DNA of 64,000 nt, taken from assembly GCA_016861345.1 (NCBI GenBank), contig BOLD01000006.1, forward strand, positions 62,001 to 126,000, read 5' to 3'. The notes below the pieces were generated by a model. That model saw nothing but the letters and a program-made list of their open reading frames with translations, was not told where the DNA came from and made no database searches. The DNA comes from Oligoflexia bacterium. GTDB lineage: Bacteria; Bdellovibrionota; Bdellovibrionia; Bdellovibrionales; Bdellovibrionaceae. Of the stretch, positions 1 to 7,969 are shown piece by piece. A program made the position numbers and the translations under genes. Positions within the stretch are counted from its first letter, which is position 1; every line of letters begins with the position of its first letter.

Positions 1-258
1 AAAAGAAGTCAGAATCGATCCGACAACGGGAAACCATTTATTGGCTATAATTTTAGGCCCTAAACCAGTTCGCATCATTAAGTCTGTTCGGCCGAGATCC
101 ATAATGGTTAGGTATCTGCCGTTATTCATATGCATATTCAGATCGAGATCGTTGGGTAGAACTCGATATTGGATGGTGGAATCTTCAAAGAAGTGCAGAC
201 GTCTCCTTGAAAAGTGTGTTTTGATGAGGAGCCAAAAAAATCGGAGGAGTAAACTCAT
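1..258 (-). CDS. Thioesterase-like (THEM6/4HBT hot-dog) protein, 3' part cut off by window edge
   Basis: The first 86 codons are visible; the gene runs off the left edge. The N-terminus is a short hydrophobic/basic stretch followed by a hot-dog fold signature: DLDLNMHMNNGRYL, then MDLGR and a G-P-K segment, as in THEM6-like and YbgC-like acyl-CoA thioesterases. The Asn-His-Met-Asn-Asn-Gly-Arg-Tyr run is the typical start of the long helix of that fold. The ATG at 258-256 overlaps the trmJ stop codon (ATGA), so the two are translationally coupled; GGAAAG precedes the start. Family assignment is fairly secure, substrate is unknown, and the C-terminal half cannot be judged. Confidence 0.72.
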   Translation of the reverse strand, partial: MSLLLRFFWLLIKTHFSRRRLHFFEDSTIQYRVLPNDLDLNMHMNNGRYLTIMDLGRTDLMMRTGLGPKIIANKWFPVVGSILTSF

Positions 259-1040
259 TTTCTTTCCTGTTTTTCTTTGTAGAGCTGATTGTATTCTCGT
301 AATTTGCGAATACCCTGGTTGAGAACAATCTCAAGTATGCGAAGTTCCTTTGACGTGGGAACGGTGCTCATGAGCATTTTTTTGAGCACGGAGTAGGCGC
401 TCACTTTTCGGTTTTCAATTTTAAATCCCATCTCGGAAATCCATGTTCTTAAGGCCTCATCCGGAAAGGGGTTTTGAGAGCTCTGTTCTCGGGCGGGCTG
501 CTGGCCTTCGAGCTTTGAGCGGCTTCCACCCCATTCGGTTCTCAAAATGAAAAGTCCAAGGAGTACAGCTTGGGCAAGATTTAAGCTGGTGTTATTTCCA
601 AAAGTAGGAATATTTGCCGCAATGTGGCATTGATCGAGATCATCGGTCGAAAGTCCCCAATCCTCAGGGCCAAAAAAAAGATAAATGGGCACAGGAATTT
701 CAGTTTTCAATTGAAAGCGCGAATCATTGTTTTGAAGCCACATCAGTGTTTCAGCAAAATCGCGTACCTGGCGCATTTTTCCATCCCGAGCTGAAAACGC
801 TATCCGAATTCCATCTGAATGTGTTTTTAAAAAATCGTTCCAATTCGAATACTCAACGCGCGAAGACAATGGTTCTTGTCCTGTGGCGGCCGCCTGTTGG
901 GCATCGTAAGTAATCTCACATTTGCGGTCGATCAGAATTAATTTTGATGCCCCCATATTGCACATTGCACGTGAAACTGAGCCAATGTTTCTTTCATAAA
1001 GTGTGCGAACTAGGACAACGTGAATTTCAAAATTTCTCAT
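255..1040 (-). CDS. trmJ: tRNA (cytidine/uridine-2'-O-)-methyltransferase TrmJ-like (SpoU family)
   Basis: About 261 residues. SpoU/TrmH (SPOUT) methyltransferase motifs are in order: RTLYERNIGSVSRAMCNMG near the N-terminus (motif 1), FFGPEDWGLS in the middle (motif 2, G-x-E-x-x-G-L) and NTSLNLAQAV (motif 3, cofactor knot). The order and the C-terminal helical extension fit TrmJ, which 2'-O-methylates position 32 of tRNAs with S-adenosylmethionine. An upstream in-frame start exists at 1091, but the ATG at 1040 is preferred: AGAGG lies just upstream and the protein then begins directly at the first beta strand (MRNFEIHVV). It is coupled to the downstream thioesterase gene. Other SpoU 2'-O-methyltransferases with a different RNA target cannot be excluded. 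Confidence 0.85.
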   Translation of the reverse strand: MRNFEIHVVLVRTLYERNIGSVSRAMCNMGASKLILIDRKCEITYDAQQAAATGQEPLSSRVEYSNWNDFLKTHSDGIRIAFSARDGKMRQVRDFAETLMWLQNNDSRFQLKTEIPVPIYLFFGPEDWGLSTDDLDQCHIAANIPTFGNNTSLNLAQAVLLGLFILRTEWGGSRSKLEGQQPAREQSSQNPFPDEALRTWISEMGFKIENRKVSAYSVLKKMLMSTVPTSKELRILEIVLNQGIRKLREYNQLYKEKQERK

Positions 1041-1171
1041 TGAACCTCTATATATAGATAACAACAGAAAGAGTCTAGTTTCCTCGACCATGATGGGGTG
1101 AGTTTGACAGAGTACTCTAGTTTGATCAGTATTAAATAAGTTTAATTAATCAACATCATGGAGGACTTCGA

Positions 1172-2827
1172 ATGGCAGGACAAACAGCGTCACAAATTTC
1201 AGCTGAAGAGCGCAAGGTGATCTTTGCGTCTTCACTAGGTACGGTATTTGAGTGGTAAGACTTTTATCTCTACGGATCTCTTGCTGCGGTGATCAGTAAG
1301 CAGTTCTTTTCGGGGGTAAATGAAACCACAGGTTTTATCTTTGCCCTTATGGCATTTGCGGCGGGATTTGCCGTACGTCCTTTTGGTGCCGTGTTCTTCG
1401 GCCGACTGGGCGACATCGTCGGTCGTAAATATACATTTCTGGTTACAATTTTAATCATGGGTATTTCAACAGCTATCGTTGGTATGTTACCAACTTATGA
1501 ATCCATTGGCGTCACTGCGCCAATTATTCTTATTCTTTTGCGTTTACTTCAAGGTCTCGCTCTCGGTGGCGAGTATGGTGGCGCGGCGACATATGTTGCT
1601 GAGCATGCTCCTATGGGTAAGCGGGGCGCTTACACCGCATGGATTCAAACAACAGCGACTCTTGGCCTTTTCCTATCGCTGCTAGTGATTTTAGGTACAA
1701 GAATTGCGACGGGAGATAACTTTGATAAATGGGGATGGAGAATTCCATTCTTGATTTCAATCTTACTTCTGATCATTTCTGTGTACATTCGTTCTCAACT
1801 GAATGAATCCCCGGCCTTTAAGCGAATGAAAGAAGAAGGAAAGGGATCTAAGGCTCCAATTACTGAATCATTCGGAAAGTGGAAGAATCTCAAGATTGTT
1901 CTTCTTTCTTTATTCGGTGGTACGGCAGGACAAGCCGTTGTTTGGTATACAGGTCAATTCTATGCCCTGTTTTTCCTGACTCAGATGCTTCTTGTTGATG
2001 GAAAGACTGCGAATCTTTTGATTGCGGCATCTCTGGCGCTAGGAACTCCATTCTTCCTCTTATTTGGAAGTTTGTCTGATAAAATTGGTCGTAAGAAAAT
2101 CATTATGGCCGGCTGCCTCATCTCAGCACTAACTTACTTCCCACTTTTCAAGGCTCTTTCTCAGTACGCAAATCCTGCGTTCTTTGAAGCTCAAGAGAAG
2201 AACCCAGTTGTGGTTGTTGCGGACCCAGCTCAATGTAGTTTCCAATTTGACCCTGTAGGTAAGGCAAAGTTCACAACATCTTGTGATATTGCAAAGGGCG
2301 CTTTAGCTAAAAAAGGTATTTCGTATACAAACGAAGTGGCTCCGGCGGGAACACCTGCTGTGATCAAAATTGGTACTGTTGCAACTGTGAACAGTTTTGA
2401 AGGTACTGGAATTCCGGGCGATGAATTTAAAGCAAAAATGGGCGACTTTACAAAACAATTGGGCGAGGGATTAACTGCTGCTGGATATCCTGCAAAAGCA
2501 AATCCTGACCAAATTAACTATTTCATGGTGATCTTGATCCTGACCATCCTGGTTATCTACGTGACCATGGTTTATGGGCCAATTGCAGCATGGCTAGTTG
2601 AACTTTTCCCAACAAGAATTCGTTATACTTCAATGTCTTTGCCGTATCACATTGGTAACGGTTGGTTCGGAGGATTCCTTCCAACAGTGGCATTTGCCAT
2701 GGTTGCGGCAACTGGAGATATCTATTACGGGCTGTGGTATCCAATTGCAATTGCGTTGATGACATTTGTGATTGGAACCTTCTTCTTGCCGGAGACGAAG
2801 GATTGGGACCTTGATCACCACGATTAA
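1172..2827 (+). pseudogene. MHS-type MFS transporter interrupted by an in-frame TAA at codon 29
   Basis: From the ATG at 1172 (GGAGG at 1160-1164) the frame reads MAGQTASQISAEERK, then SSLGTVFEW, a TAA at 1256-1258, then DFYLYGSLA and an intact transporter of about 551 codons. Metabolite:H+ symporters carry FEWYDFYLYG here, so TAA replaces the conserved Tyr codon (one base change from TAC or TAT). The rest looks functional: GRLGDIVGRK loop, RLLQGLALGGEYGG, SDKIGRKK, about 12 membrane segments and an acidic exported loop of roughly 110 residues before the last helices, known in some long MHS transporters. Substrate class would be small organic acids or betaine-like compounds. Restart at GTG 1289 would lose most of TM1. 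Either a recent nonsense mutation or a sequencing error. Confidence 0.85.
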
Positions 2828-2853
2828 TTCTCAAATTTAAAGAGAATTTAAAT

Positions 2854-2883
2854 AAAAACCCCTGCTTGTCAGGGGTTTTTTTA
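2854..2883 (+). terminator. Intrinsic terminator after the MFS transporter
   Basis: A-tract plus CCCCTG (2859-2864), loop CTTGT, CAGGGG (2870-2875) and a seven-T run. The A-tract extends the stem with the T-run to about 11 bp, so it may work on both strands. It sits 27 nt after the transporter stop. Confidence 0.9.
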
Positions 2884-2953
2884 TTTCTGAGCATAGAGTT
2901 AGGCCTTGTGTCTTGATGGATATTTATTCAGCCTATGATGTGTGAGGTGTTTT

Positions 2954-3757
2954 ATGAAAATTCTAAGAATCCTTTTTTTATTTTTTTCAATCACGGCACA
3001 AGCGGCGATAGAACCAAAAGAAGCCTGCCAAAGCGCCAAAGAGTTCATAACGACTTACGAGTTTTTAAAAACGAAAAGCCAACTTTTTGGTCAAGCAACG
3101 GAAATGGCAAAGGCGGCATCTCAGGCGGCCCAAGGATGCACGGGTTCCGCAAAAAGATTTATCAAAGTTGTTTCCACTCTTGAGAAATCAGATCTCACAG
3201 CGGGGGATATTGTTCGAACTGCAACACAAGTTGCACAAAAATCAGATGCAGTCGCAGAGGCCTTTGTTCAAATTTTTCAAAGAGCTTATGCTACTGACGG
3301 CTTTGACTTGGATTTGCAATCAGCAATACAGGTGGCGAAATCGCTTTCGATTGATTTTAAAGGTGAAGTTGATATGGCCATGAAAGACTTCACAAAGATT
3401 TCAAATTTTTGCCTTGGGAAGAATGGTTTGGATTACACGAAGCCTCAGTGCGGAAAAATGGCTCAAAGAATGGCTTTGTACAGTGACCAGCATGGACTTG
3501 AGGTTGGAGATGCTTTTTTGACCGCGATTAAATATATGACTTCTAAATCTGGACCAGAGTTGACCATGGGCGAGGCCGTTAAGCTCAGTGAAGAAGTCGT
3601 TAAGCTTCATCCTTCCGGTACAGATGATTTTCAGATTGCCTATCAATATGCGGTTTCTAAAAAGGGCCTTAACTTAAAGAGGGATGAGGCCATCAAGTTC
3701 GCAAAAAAAATGGCCTTACAAGACGTGGATGAAACGAAATTAGAAACTCAAAAATAA
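2954..3757 (+). CDS. Exported alpha-helical protein of unknown function
   Basis: 267 residues. A clear Sec signal peptide (MKILRILFLFFSITAQAA) is followed by a mature chain predicted almost wholly helical, with repeated units such as GLDYTKPQCGKMAQRMAL, GLEVGDAFLTAIKYM, ELTMGEAVKLSEEVV and GLNLKRDEAIKFAKKMAL: a short G-L-x-hydrophobic lead-in followed by an amphipathic helix, spaced roughly 35-40 residues apart, suggesting a solenoid of helical hairpins. Four cysteines in the mature part could form disulfides. ATG 2954 is chosen over the upstream GTG 2942 because GAGG lies 6 nt before it and the signal peptide begins there. The 3' end overlaps the convergent gene by 18 nt. I recognise no family. 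Confidence 0.7.
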   Translation: MKILRILFLFFSITAQAAIEPKEACQSAKEFITTYEFLKTKSQLFGQATEMAKAASQAAQGCTGSAKRFIKVVSTLEKSDLTAGDIVRTATQVAQKSDAVAEAFVQIFQRAYATDGFDLDLQSAIQVAKSLSIDFKGEVDMAMKDFTKISNFCLGKNGLDYTKPQCGKMAQRMALYSDQHGLEVGDAFLTAIKYMTSKSGPELTMGEAVKLSEEVVKLHPSGTDDFQIAYQYAVSKKGLNLKRDEAIKFAKKMALQDVDETKLETQK

Positions 3758-4447
3758 TCCTAAGCCAGGAGTAACCGAGCCTTGAGCGACATGGGTCCCA
3801 GGTACCGTCATCATGATTGGCATGGCAATGGGGCCGTAGATTTTCTTTTTGTACTCCTGATGATACTCCCATGTTGAGATCCAGTTTGATTTAAAGAGAA
3901 CAGGTGCAAACGATGTCACTGCAGCGATTCCAGCAATGTAACTTGTGTTGCGGCTTGATTTTGAGGCGACATAGGCGTTTGTGAAAAACTGACTAATAGC
4001 AGAGAGCCACATCACCCTGACGCCAAGATCATGGGCGGAGCGCAAATGTTCCTCGGCAAGTCGCTCTCGGGCGAGGGGATCTTGTTGTCCAGATGTACGA
4101 AGTGCTATTTCTGCGTTTGAATAAGGATCATACAAGCTTGAGAGAAGGTAGGATGTGATGAGCCATCCCGCTCCGACACCCATGCCGACATTTTTTGCAA
4201 GACTTGCGTCCTCGGAAGAAACTTTGTCTGTGGGTCCAGCCTGGGACATCGAGGCTGCTGCGAGAGTCATTGCAGATGAGGCCATAACAGGAAGATGCAC
4301 TTTCCAGCCCGAAGCCCTTTCTTTCTGGGCCTCCATTCTGATACGATCTGTTGCCTTGGGTTGGACTTGTAGCTCAGGGTAAGTAAGTTGATTTGCTAAA
4401 AGTACTTTCGAAAAAAGACAAAGGGCTATAAAGAGTGTGTTCTTCAT
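3740..4447 (-). CDS. Exported/membrane protein of unknown function
   Basis: 235 residues. An N-terminal signal peptide (MKNTLFIALCLFSKVLLA) is followed by several apolar stretches: SSAMTLAAASM, GMGVGAGWLITSYLLSSLY, VRMWLSAISQFF-like and IAGIAAVTSFAPVLF, and the chain ends in GLGLFLSF. The terminal Phe and Gly-rich apolar segments would suit an envelope protein, but the segments are alpha-helical in character rather than clear beta strands. The gene is monocistronic, divergent from the FecR gene and convergent (18 nt overlap) with the helical exported protein. No family recognised; conservation among Bdellovibrio relatives is likely but untested. Confidence 0.65.
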   Translation of the reverse strand: MKNTLFIALCLFSKVLLANQLTYPELQVQPKATDRIRMEAQKERASGWKVHLPVMASSAMTLAAASMSQAGPTDKVSSEDASLAKNVGMGVGAGWLITSYLLSSLYDPYSNAEIALRTSGQQDPLARERLAEEHLRSAHDLGVRVMWLSAISQFFTNAYVASKSSRNTSYIAGIAAVTSFAPVLFKSNWISTWEYHQEYKKKIYGPIAMPIMMTVPGTHVAQGSVTPGLGLFLSF

Positions 4448-4520
4448 GTTTTTTACTTTCTCTCCATTTCGAATTTTGTAATATCAGTAGATATTATTAT
4501 CCTTCATAAGGAGCATCCAG

Positions 4521-5468
4521 ATGTCTAGAAACTTTTTTATAGCCCTGACCTTCCTCTTGTTCGGTCATTTCTCTGAAGCGGCACCTTTGCAAGCAATGAT
4601 CACATCCATGCAAGGTCAGGTCGAGGTCTTAACGCAGACGAATGACAGTGGAAATGATCAGTCGAAAGTCATTTTCGAGGGTAAAAAATATCTGTATGCC
4701 AAAGCGAAAATTGGGCAAATGGTTACAAGCGGACAAGTTATTCGCACCAGCACTGATGGAAAGGCTAAGGCCATTTACAAAAGTGGAGATGTGATTGTTC
4801 TGGGGCCATCAACTGCGGTGTCAATACCAGCTGAAGTTCAGAAAAATTCAAAGACTGAAACTGAAATGCAGATGATGTATGGCAAAGTAAGAGCGATTAT
4901 AGATAAAAACGGTCCTTTGACAAACATTAAGGTGTCGACTCCTTCGGCGGTGGCTGGGGTGAGGGGTACAGATCTTGTTGTGGGTTACAACCCCGCGATT
5001 CAGCAGACTGATGTGCATGTCTTGCGTGGAAAAGTAGAAGTGGTCAAAGTTGTTCCAGAGAAGGCGCTTCCCGCGAAATCCCTATCTGTTTTGACGGGTC
5101 AAAAGGCAGAGGTTTCAAAAACTATTGCCGATGTGAAAACATCAACAAAAGTCGATCTTGCAAATATTCAGCAAGAAACAACAGTCATCACCGAACAAAA
5201 AGAAAGTGTTACATTAGAAGTTACACAACAAGTTGCTGAGCTTGAAAAGGCTGCAGCCGAGAAGATTATCGAGGATATTAATCGCACGAATCCAAAAGTA
5301 GCTGCGGCGTTGAAGACGCAGGCCCTTGCCTCTACCGATCAAATTAATTCTGCGGTTGTGAAGGACTTGTACAAGGATGCACCAAAGGGAAAGCCCCAAT
5401 CCGGTGACTTTAATATGAAGGACGAAGATGTTTACAAAAAGTATTTCGATCCCATCTTGGGCAAATAA
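4521..5468 (+). CDS. FecR-domain exported protein
   Basis: 315 residues with a signal peptide ending near FSEAAP. Residues about 20-190 form a FecR-type beta domain: GQVEVL, the VTSGQVIRTSTDGKA segment, ISIPAE-like edge strand, YGKVRAII, TPSAVAGVRGTDLVV and VLRGKVEVV. TPSAxAGVRGT is the diagnostic core of FecR domains. The rest (about 190-300) is an Ala/Glu/Lys-rich helical tail, probably coiled coil. Classical FecR is an inner-membrane anti-sigma sensor; here there is no sigma factor or TonB receptor nearby and no transmembrane anchor after the signal peptide, so a periplasmic structural or sensing role is more likely. AGGAG precedes the ATG by 8 nt. Confidence 0.85.
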   Translation: MSRNFFIALTFLLFGHFSEAAPLQAMITSMQGQVEVLTQTNDSGNDQSKVIFEGKKYLYAKAKIGQMVTSGQVIRTSTDGKAKAIYKSGDVIVLGPSTAVSIPAEVQKNSKTETEMQMMYGKVRAIIDKNGPLTNIKVSTPSAVAGVRGTDLVVGYNPAIQQTDVHVLRGKVEVVKVVPEKALPAKSLSVLTGQKAEVSKTIADVKTSTKVDLANIQQETTVITEQKESVTLEVTQQVAELEKAAAEKIIEDINRTNPKVAAALKTQALASTDQINSAVVKDLYKDAPKGKPQSGDFNMKDEDVYKKYFDPILGK

Positions 5469-5509
5469 GTCCCTTTAGGTTTTCTTCACAATAGCATCTC
5501 AAATAGAGA

Positions 5510-5537
5510 TTGCACCAGACGATGGTGCTGATATGAT
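5510..5537 (+). promoter_or_regulatory. Candidate sigma-70-type promoter with operator-like inverted repeat
   Basis: TTGCAC (5510-5515), 16-nt spacer and TATGAT (5532-5537). The spacer holds GCACCA-N5-TGGTGC (5512-5528), a perfect 6-bp-arm inverted repeat that could be a repressor site. It lies 87 nt before the chosen start of the pseudo-receiver gene and argues against the upstream TTG start at 5538. Confidence 0.4.
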
Positions 5538-5624
5538 TTGTGTTTTACGGACCTCGGACTGGTTGAAGAAATAAAGGCGCTCTGTCCCAAGACATTTTCA
5601 AAAAAACAAAGTAAGATTAAAGAC

Positions 5625-7607
5625 ATGAGGTTCGCTTACATAATTGAGGATGACCCACGGTTTGTAAAAGAGATAGCCGAAGTCATTCGCGGTAATATTG
5701 ATAAGGAAATGCAGATTCGCGTTTTCGCGTCATTGGAGCAGTTTGCAAATTGGATCAAAATGGCAATGCTCGACGGTGCTGCAGCTGTTCCGCACGGTGG
5801 CCAGGCACCGCCGGGATTCGCAAGCCCTAATATTGAAAGTAATGAGGGGCACGAGATTGCATTATTTATTTCTAAAATTGAATTTATTGGTAAAAGTCAT
5901 ATTGGTTTGTTGCAAAAAACAAAGAAGCTTTTCTTAGATAAAAATATTTGTAAACCTGATCGGCCCACGGGATTTGTTTTGACGGCCTTCGAACAGGCAG
6001 AGGGGCGTTATCGCGATTTTGAAACAGAGATTATAAATAATATTATTTGCAAACCATTTGATAAATTGATTTTGCAACAGCATCTTCAAAACGCAATCGA
6101 CGGTCGAAAGCCTCTGTCTCAATTTTTTATTACAAATCAGAAAGTAGATGCCGATATTGAGATGCTCAAAGAGGTAAGGATTGAGGGTTATTCTGACATC
6201 GGCTTCATTTCAAAGGGCAATCGCGAAATTGCTCCGGGATCGCATGGGAAGTATTACGGTAATTTTTTTGCCACGGATAGGAAGAAATACTGTTACGGCA
6301 AAGTTTTAAGTTGCCAGCCAGATCCCCAGAAACAGGGCGAGTATTTTATTACAATAACCTTTATGGGGTTGGCACCGGATCAGCTGTCGAAAGTTCGGCA
6401 AGGAAGACTGAAGAAAGATGCCGCAAAACTTCCTTTTGATTGGACGAAATTAAGATCTAATCCGAGCCTAATGACTCGACCAGGACAGTTTGTTATCATT
6501 GAAGATGATGAGCCCAATGCTTTAATTGTTGAAGAAGCTCTGAAGAAAAGATTTAAGCAAAACACGGTTGTTCGATACCCAACTCTGATGGAGTTCTTGA
6601 TAGATTTGGATCCTAAACTTGCAGATGCTCCGCCTGAAAAGTCCGCAGGAAAACCATTTTCGTGTGGACCCGACATGGAATTCATTTTTGATCCTCTTGG
6701 TAATTTAGTGACCGGCTTTAATACAGAAATAAAGGATCCGTTTACAGCATTTGGGGTTAAAGATTCTGATTGGAAGATTAGGCAAAACTGGTTTGGCACG
6801 GCGCTTGGAGTTGCCCAAAAAGAAAAATGGAAAGAGTGGCTCCGGCAGCCGAGCATAGGCACCGAGTTTATGATTAAAAATGGAGAGGTGCCGTATTACT
6901 TCAAGCCAGTCAGCGTTGTAAAAGAGAGCAATCGAATTATTGTGAAAATGGCAGAGTTGTCACCAACTGAGATTCTTGACTATTTGCTCAAAAATAGTCG
7001 TTTGCCTCATGCCGTGGATGCCTTGTTCGTATCACAGAGGTATTTTCAAGGCGAAGAGTACGAGGCAAAGTGGATTGATATCATTGACCGCCTGAATAAA
7101 CGGGGACAGGAAAAAGTTCAGGGACATATGGCAAGAGCTTTTATTTTAACGAACAAAGACTTTCCTGATTTGGAAATGCGAAAGCTTGGCGCAATTGTGG
7201 CAGATATTTTTGTCAAGCCAGTGGATCGCGCATATTTAATGCAAAAGATGAGGTCTTACTTCCCTGAGTTAGCCATTGTTGGAGATCCTGTACAGTTTGA
7301 AACCGTTTCAGCTCCGCAAATTATTAAAGCGAGTAACCCTGTCAAAATGACCGAGATCTCAGAAGCGAGCACGATTATCAGATATCCGCGACTTATTCCC
7401 GTTGGTGAGTTTCGCGAGTTTATGCTTTTTGAAGGTCAACGGACGGATATTCCTGAACTTCTTGCGCAGTGTAATTTTGTCCAAGAGGCAGAGGACAAAG
7501 ATTACGAATGCCAATTTATCTTCTATGCCGTGACTGATCACTTTGCGAAGTCCGTACGTATTTGGATTCGTGACAATTACATCGATTCAAAGAAAAAAAG
7601 CAGCTAA
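5625..7607 (+). CDS. Two-module pseudo-receiver / PilZ-like regulatory protein
   Basis: 660 residues, cytoplasmic. Module 1: receiver-like domain with acidic pair IIEDD (8-10), Thr120 (FVLTA) and Lys143 (NIICKPFD), but the phospho-acceptor position after strand 3 reads ALFIS (Ser83); a Pro/Gly-rich loop is inserted at about 50-75. A PilZ-like beta domain follows (about 178-258). Module 2 repeats the plan: FVIIEDD (293-295), a PAS-like insertion (about 348-450), ALFVS (Ser470, again no Asp), FILTN (Thr509), DIFVKP (Lys531), then a second PilZ-like segment (about 565-640). Both PilZ-like parts lack the RxxxR c-di-GMP motif. Likely a phosphorylation-independent binding or scaffold protein. The ATG at 5625 starts exactly at strand 1; its ribosome site is weak. 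Confidence 0.75.
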   Translation: MRFAYIIEDDPRFVKEIAEVIRGNIDKEMQIRVFASLEQFANWIKMAMLDGAAAVPHGGQAPPGFASPNIESNEGHEIALFISKIEFIGKSHIGLLQKTKKLFLDKNICKPDRPTGFVLTAFEQAEGRYRDFETEIINNIICKPFDKLILQQHLQNAIDGRKPLSQFFITNQKVDADIEMLKEVRIEGYSDIGFISKGNREIAPGSHGKYYGNFFATDRKKYCYGKVLSCQPDPQKQGEYFITITFMGLAPDQLSKVRQGRLKKDAAKLPFDWTKLRSNPSLMTRPGQFVIIEDDEPNALIVEEALKKRFKQNTVVRYPTLMEFLIDLDPKLADAPPEKSAGKPFSCGPDMEFIFDPLGNLVTGFNTEIKDPFTAFGVKDSDWKIRQNWFGTALGVAQKEKWKEWLRQPSIGTEFMIKNGEVPYYFKPVSVVKESNRIIVKMAELSPTEILDYLLKNSRLPHAVDALFVSQRYFQGEEYEAKWIDIIDRLNKRGQEKVQGHMARAFILTNKDFPDLEMRKLGAIVADIFVKPVDRAYLMQKMRSYFPELAIVGDPVQFETVSAPQIIKASNPVKMTEISEASTIIRYPRLIPVGEFREFMLFEGQRTDIPELLAQCNFVQEAEDKDYECQFIFYAVTDHFAKSVRIWIRDNYIDSKKKSS

Positions 7608-7969
7608 AAATCTTTTTCCAAGTAAATCATAAAAGTATCTTTTTTAATGTCATAAATATGGCGAGCACCGGGAATTATTTTTGAGTTTGTGCGAATACGT
7701 ATACGACCACTGGCCGCATAGTTGATTGCGGTCAGAACGGCATACTGAGAGGGTGTAAGATCGATGTATTCTTTGATTGCTTCAATCGAGTCATCACCGA
7801 TTTGTTTCATCGTGATTATGGCTTCACAGATTTTATCTTTTTTTGTTGCTTGCAAGCAGGCGCTTGCAAGACTGTCGATTTGTTGAGCCTGAGTTTCTTC
7901 AGTCGAATGAGCTGTTATGGGAACCAAGAGTGAAGTTAAAATAAAAAATTTAACTTTATCTAAGGTCAT
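7604..7969 (-). CDS. Small exported protein of unknown function
   Basis: 121 residues with a signal peptide (MTLDKVKFFILTSLLVPITAHS). The mature part is about 100 residues: a helical half with two cysteines (SACLQATKKDKICEA, probably a disulfide) and a basic half ending in a short strand-rich segment. The start codon overlaps the stop of the upstream AmpG-like gene (ATGA, 7966-7969), so it is the last gene of a three-gene unit with ada-like and ampG-like genes. Its stop shares CTAA with the convergent pseudo-receiver gene. No family recognised. Confidence 0.6.
   Translation of the reverse strand: MTLDKVKFFILTSLLVPITAHSTEETQAQQIDSLASACLQATKKDKICEAIITMKQIGDDSIEAIKEYIDLTPSQYAVLTAINYAASGRIRIRTNSKIIPGARHIYDIKKDTFMIYLEKDF

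Noticed and set aside
41-322. Plus-strand ORF at the left edge
   Set aside because: It is antisense to a thioesterase fragment with clear family motifs.
1256-1258. Recoding of TAA as Tyr in the transporter
   Set aside because: No known natural recoding of TAA in bacteria of this kind and other genes use TAA as stop (for example 52796, 5468); mutation or error is simpler.
5538-5625. TTG start giving an extra 29 residues on the pseudo-receiver protein
   Set aside because: It lies at the predicted -10 and the receiver fold begins at the ATG at 5625.
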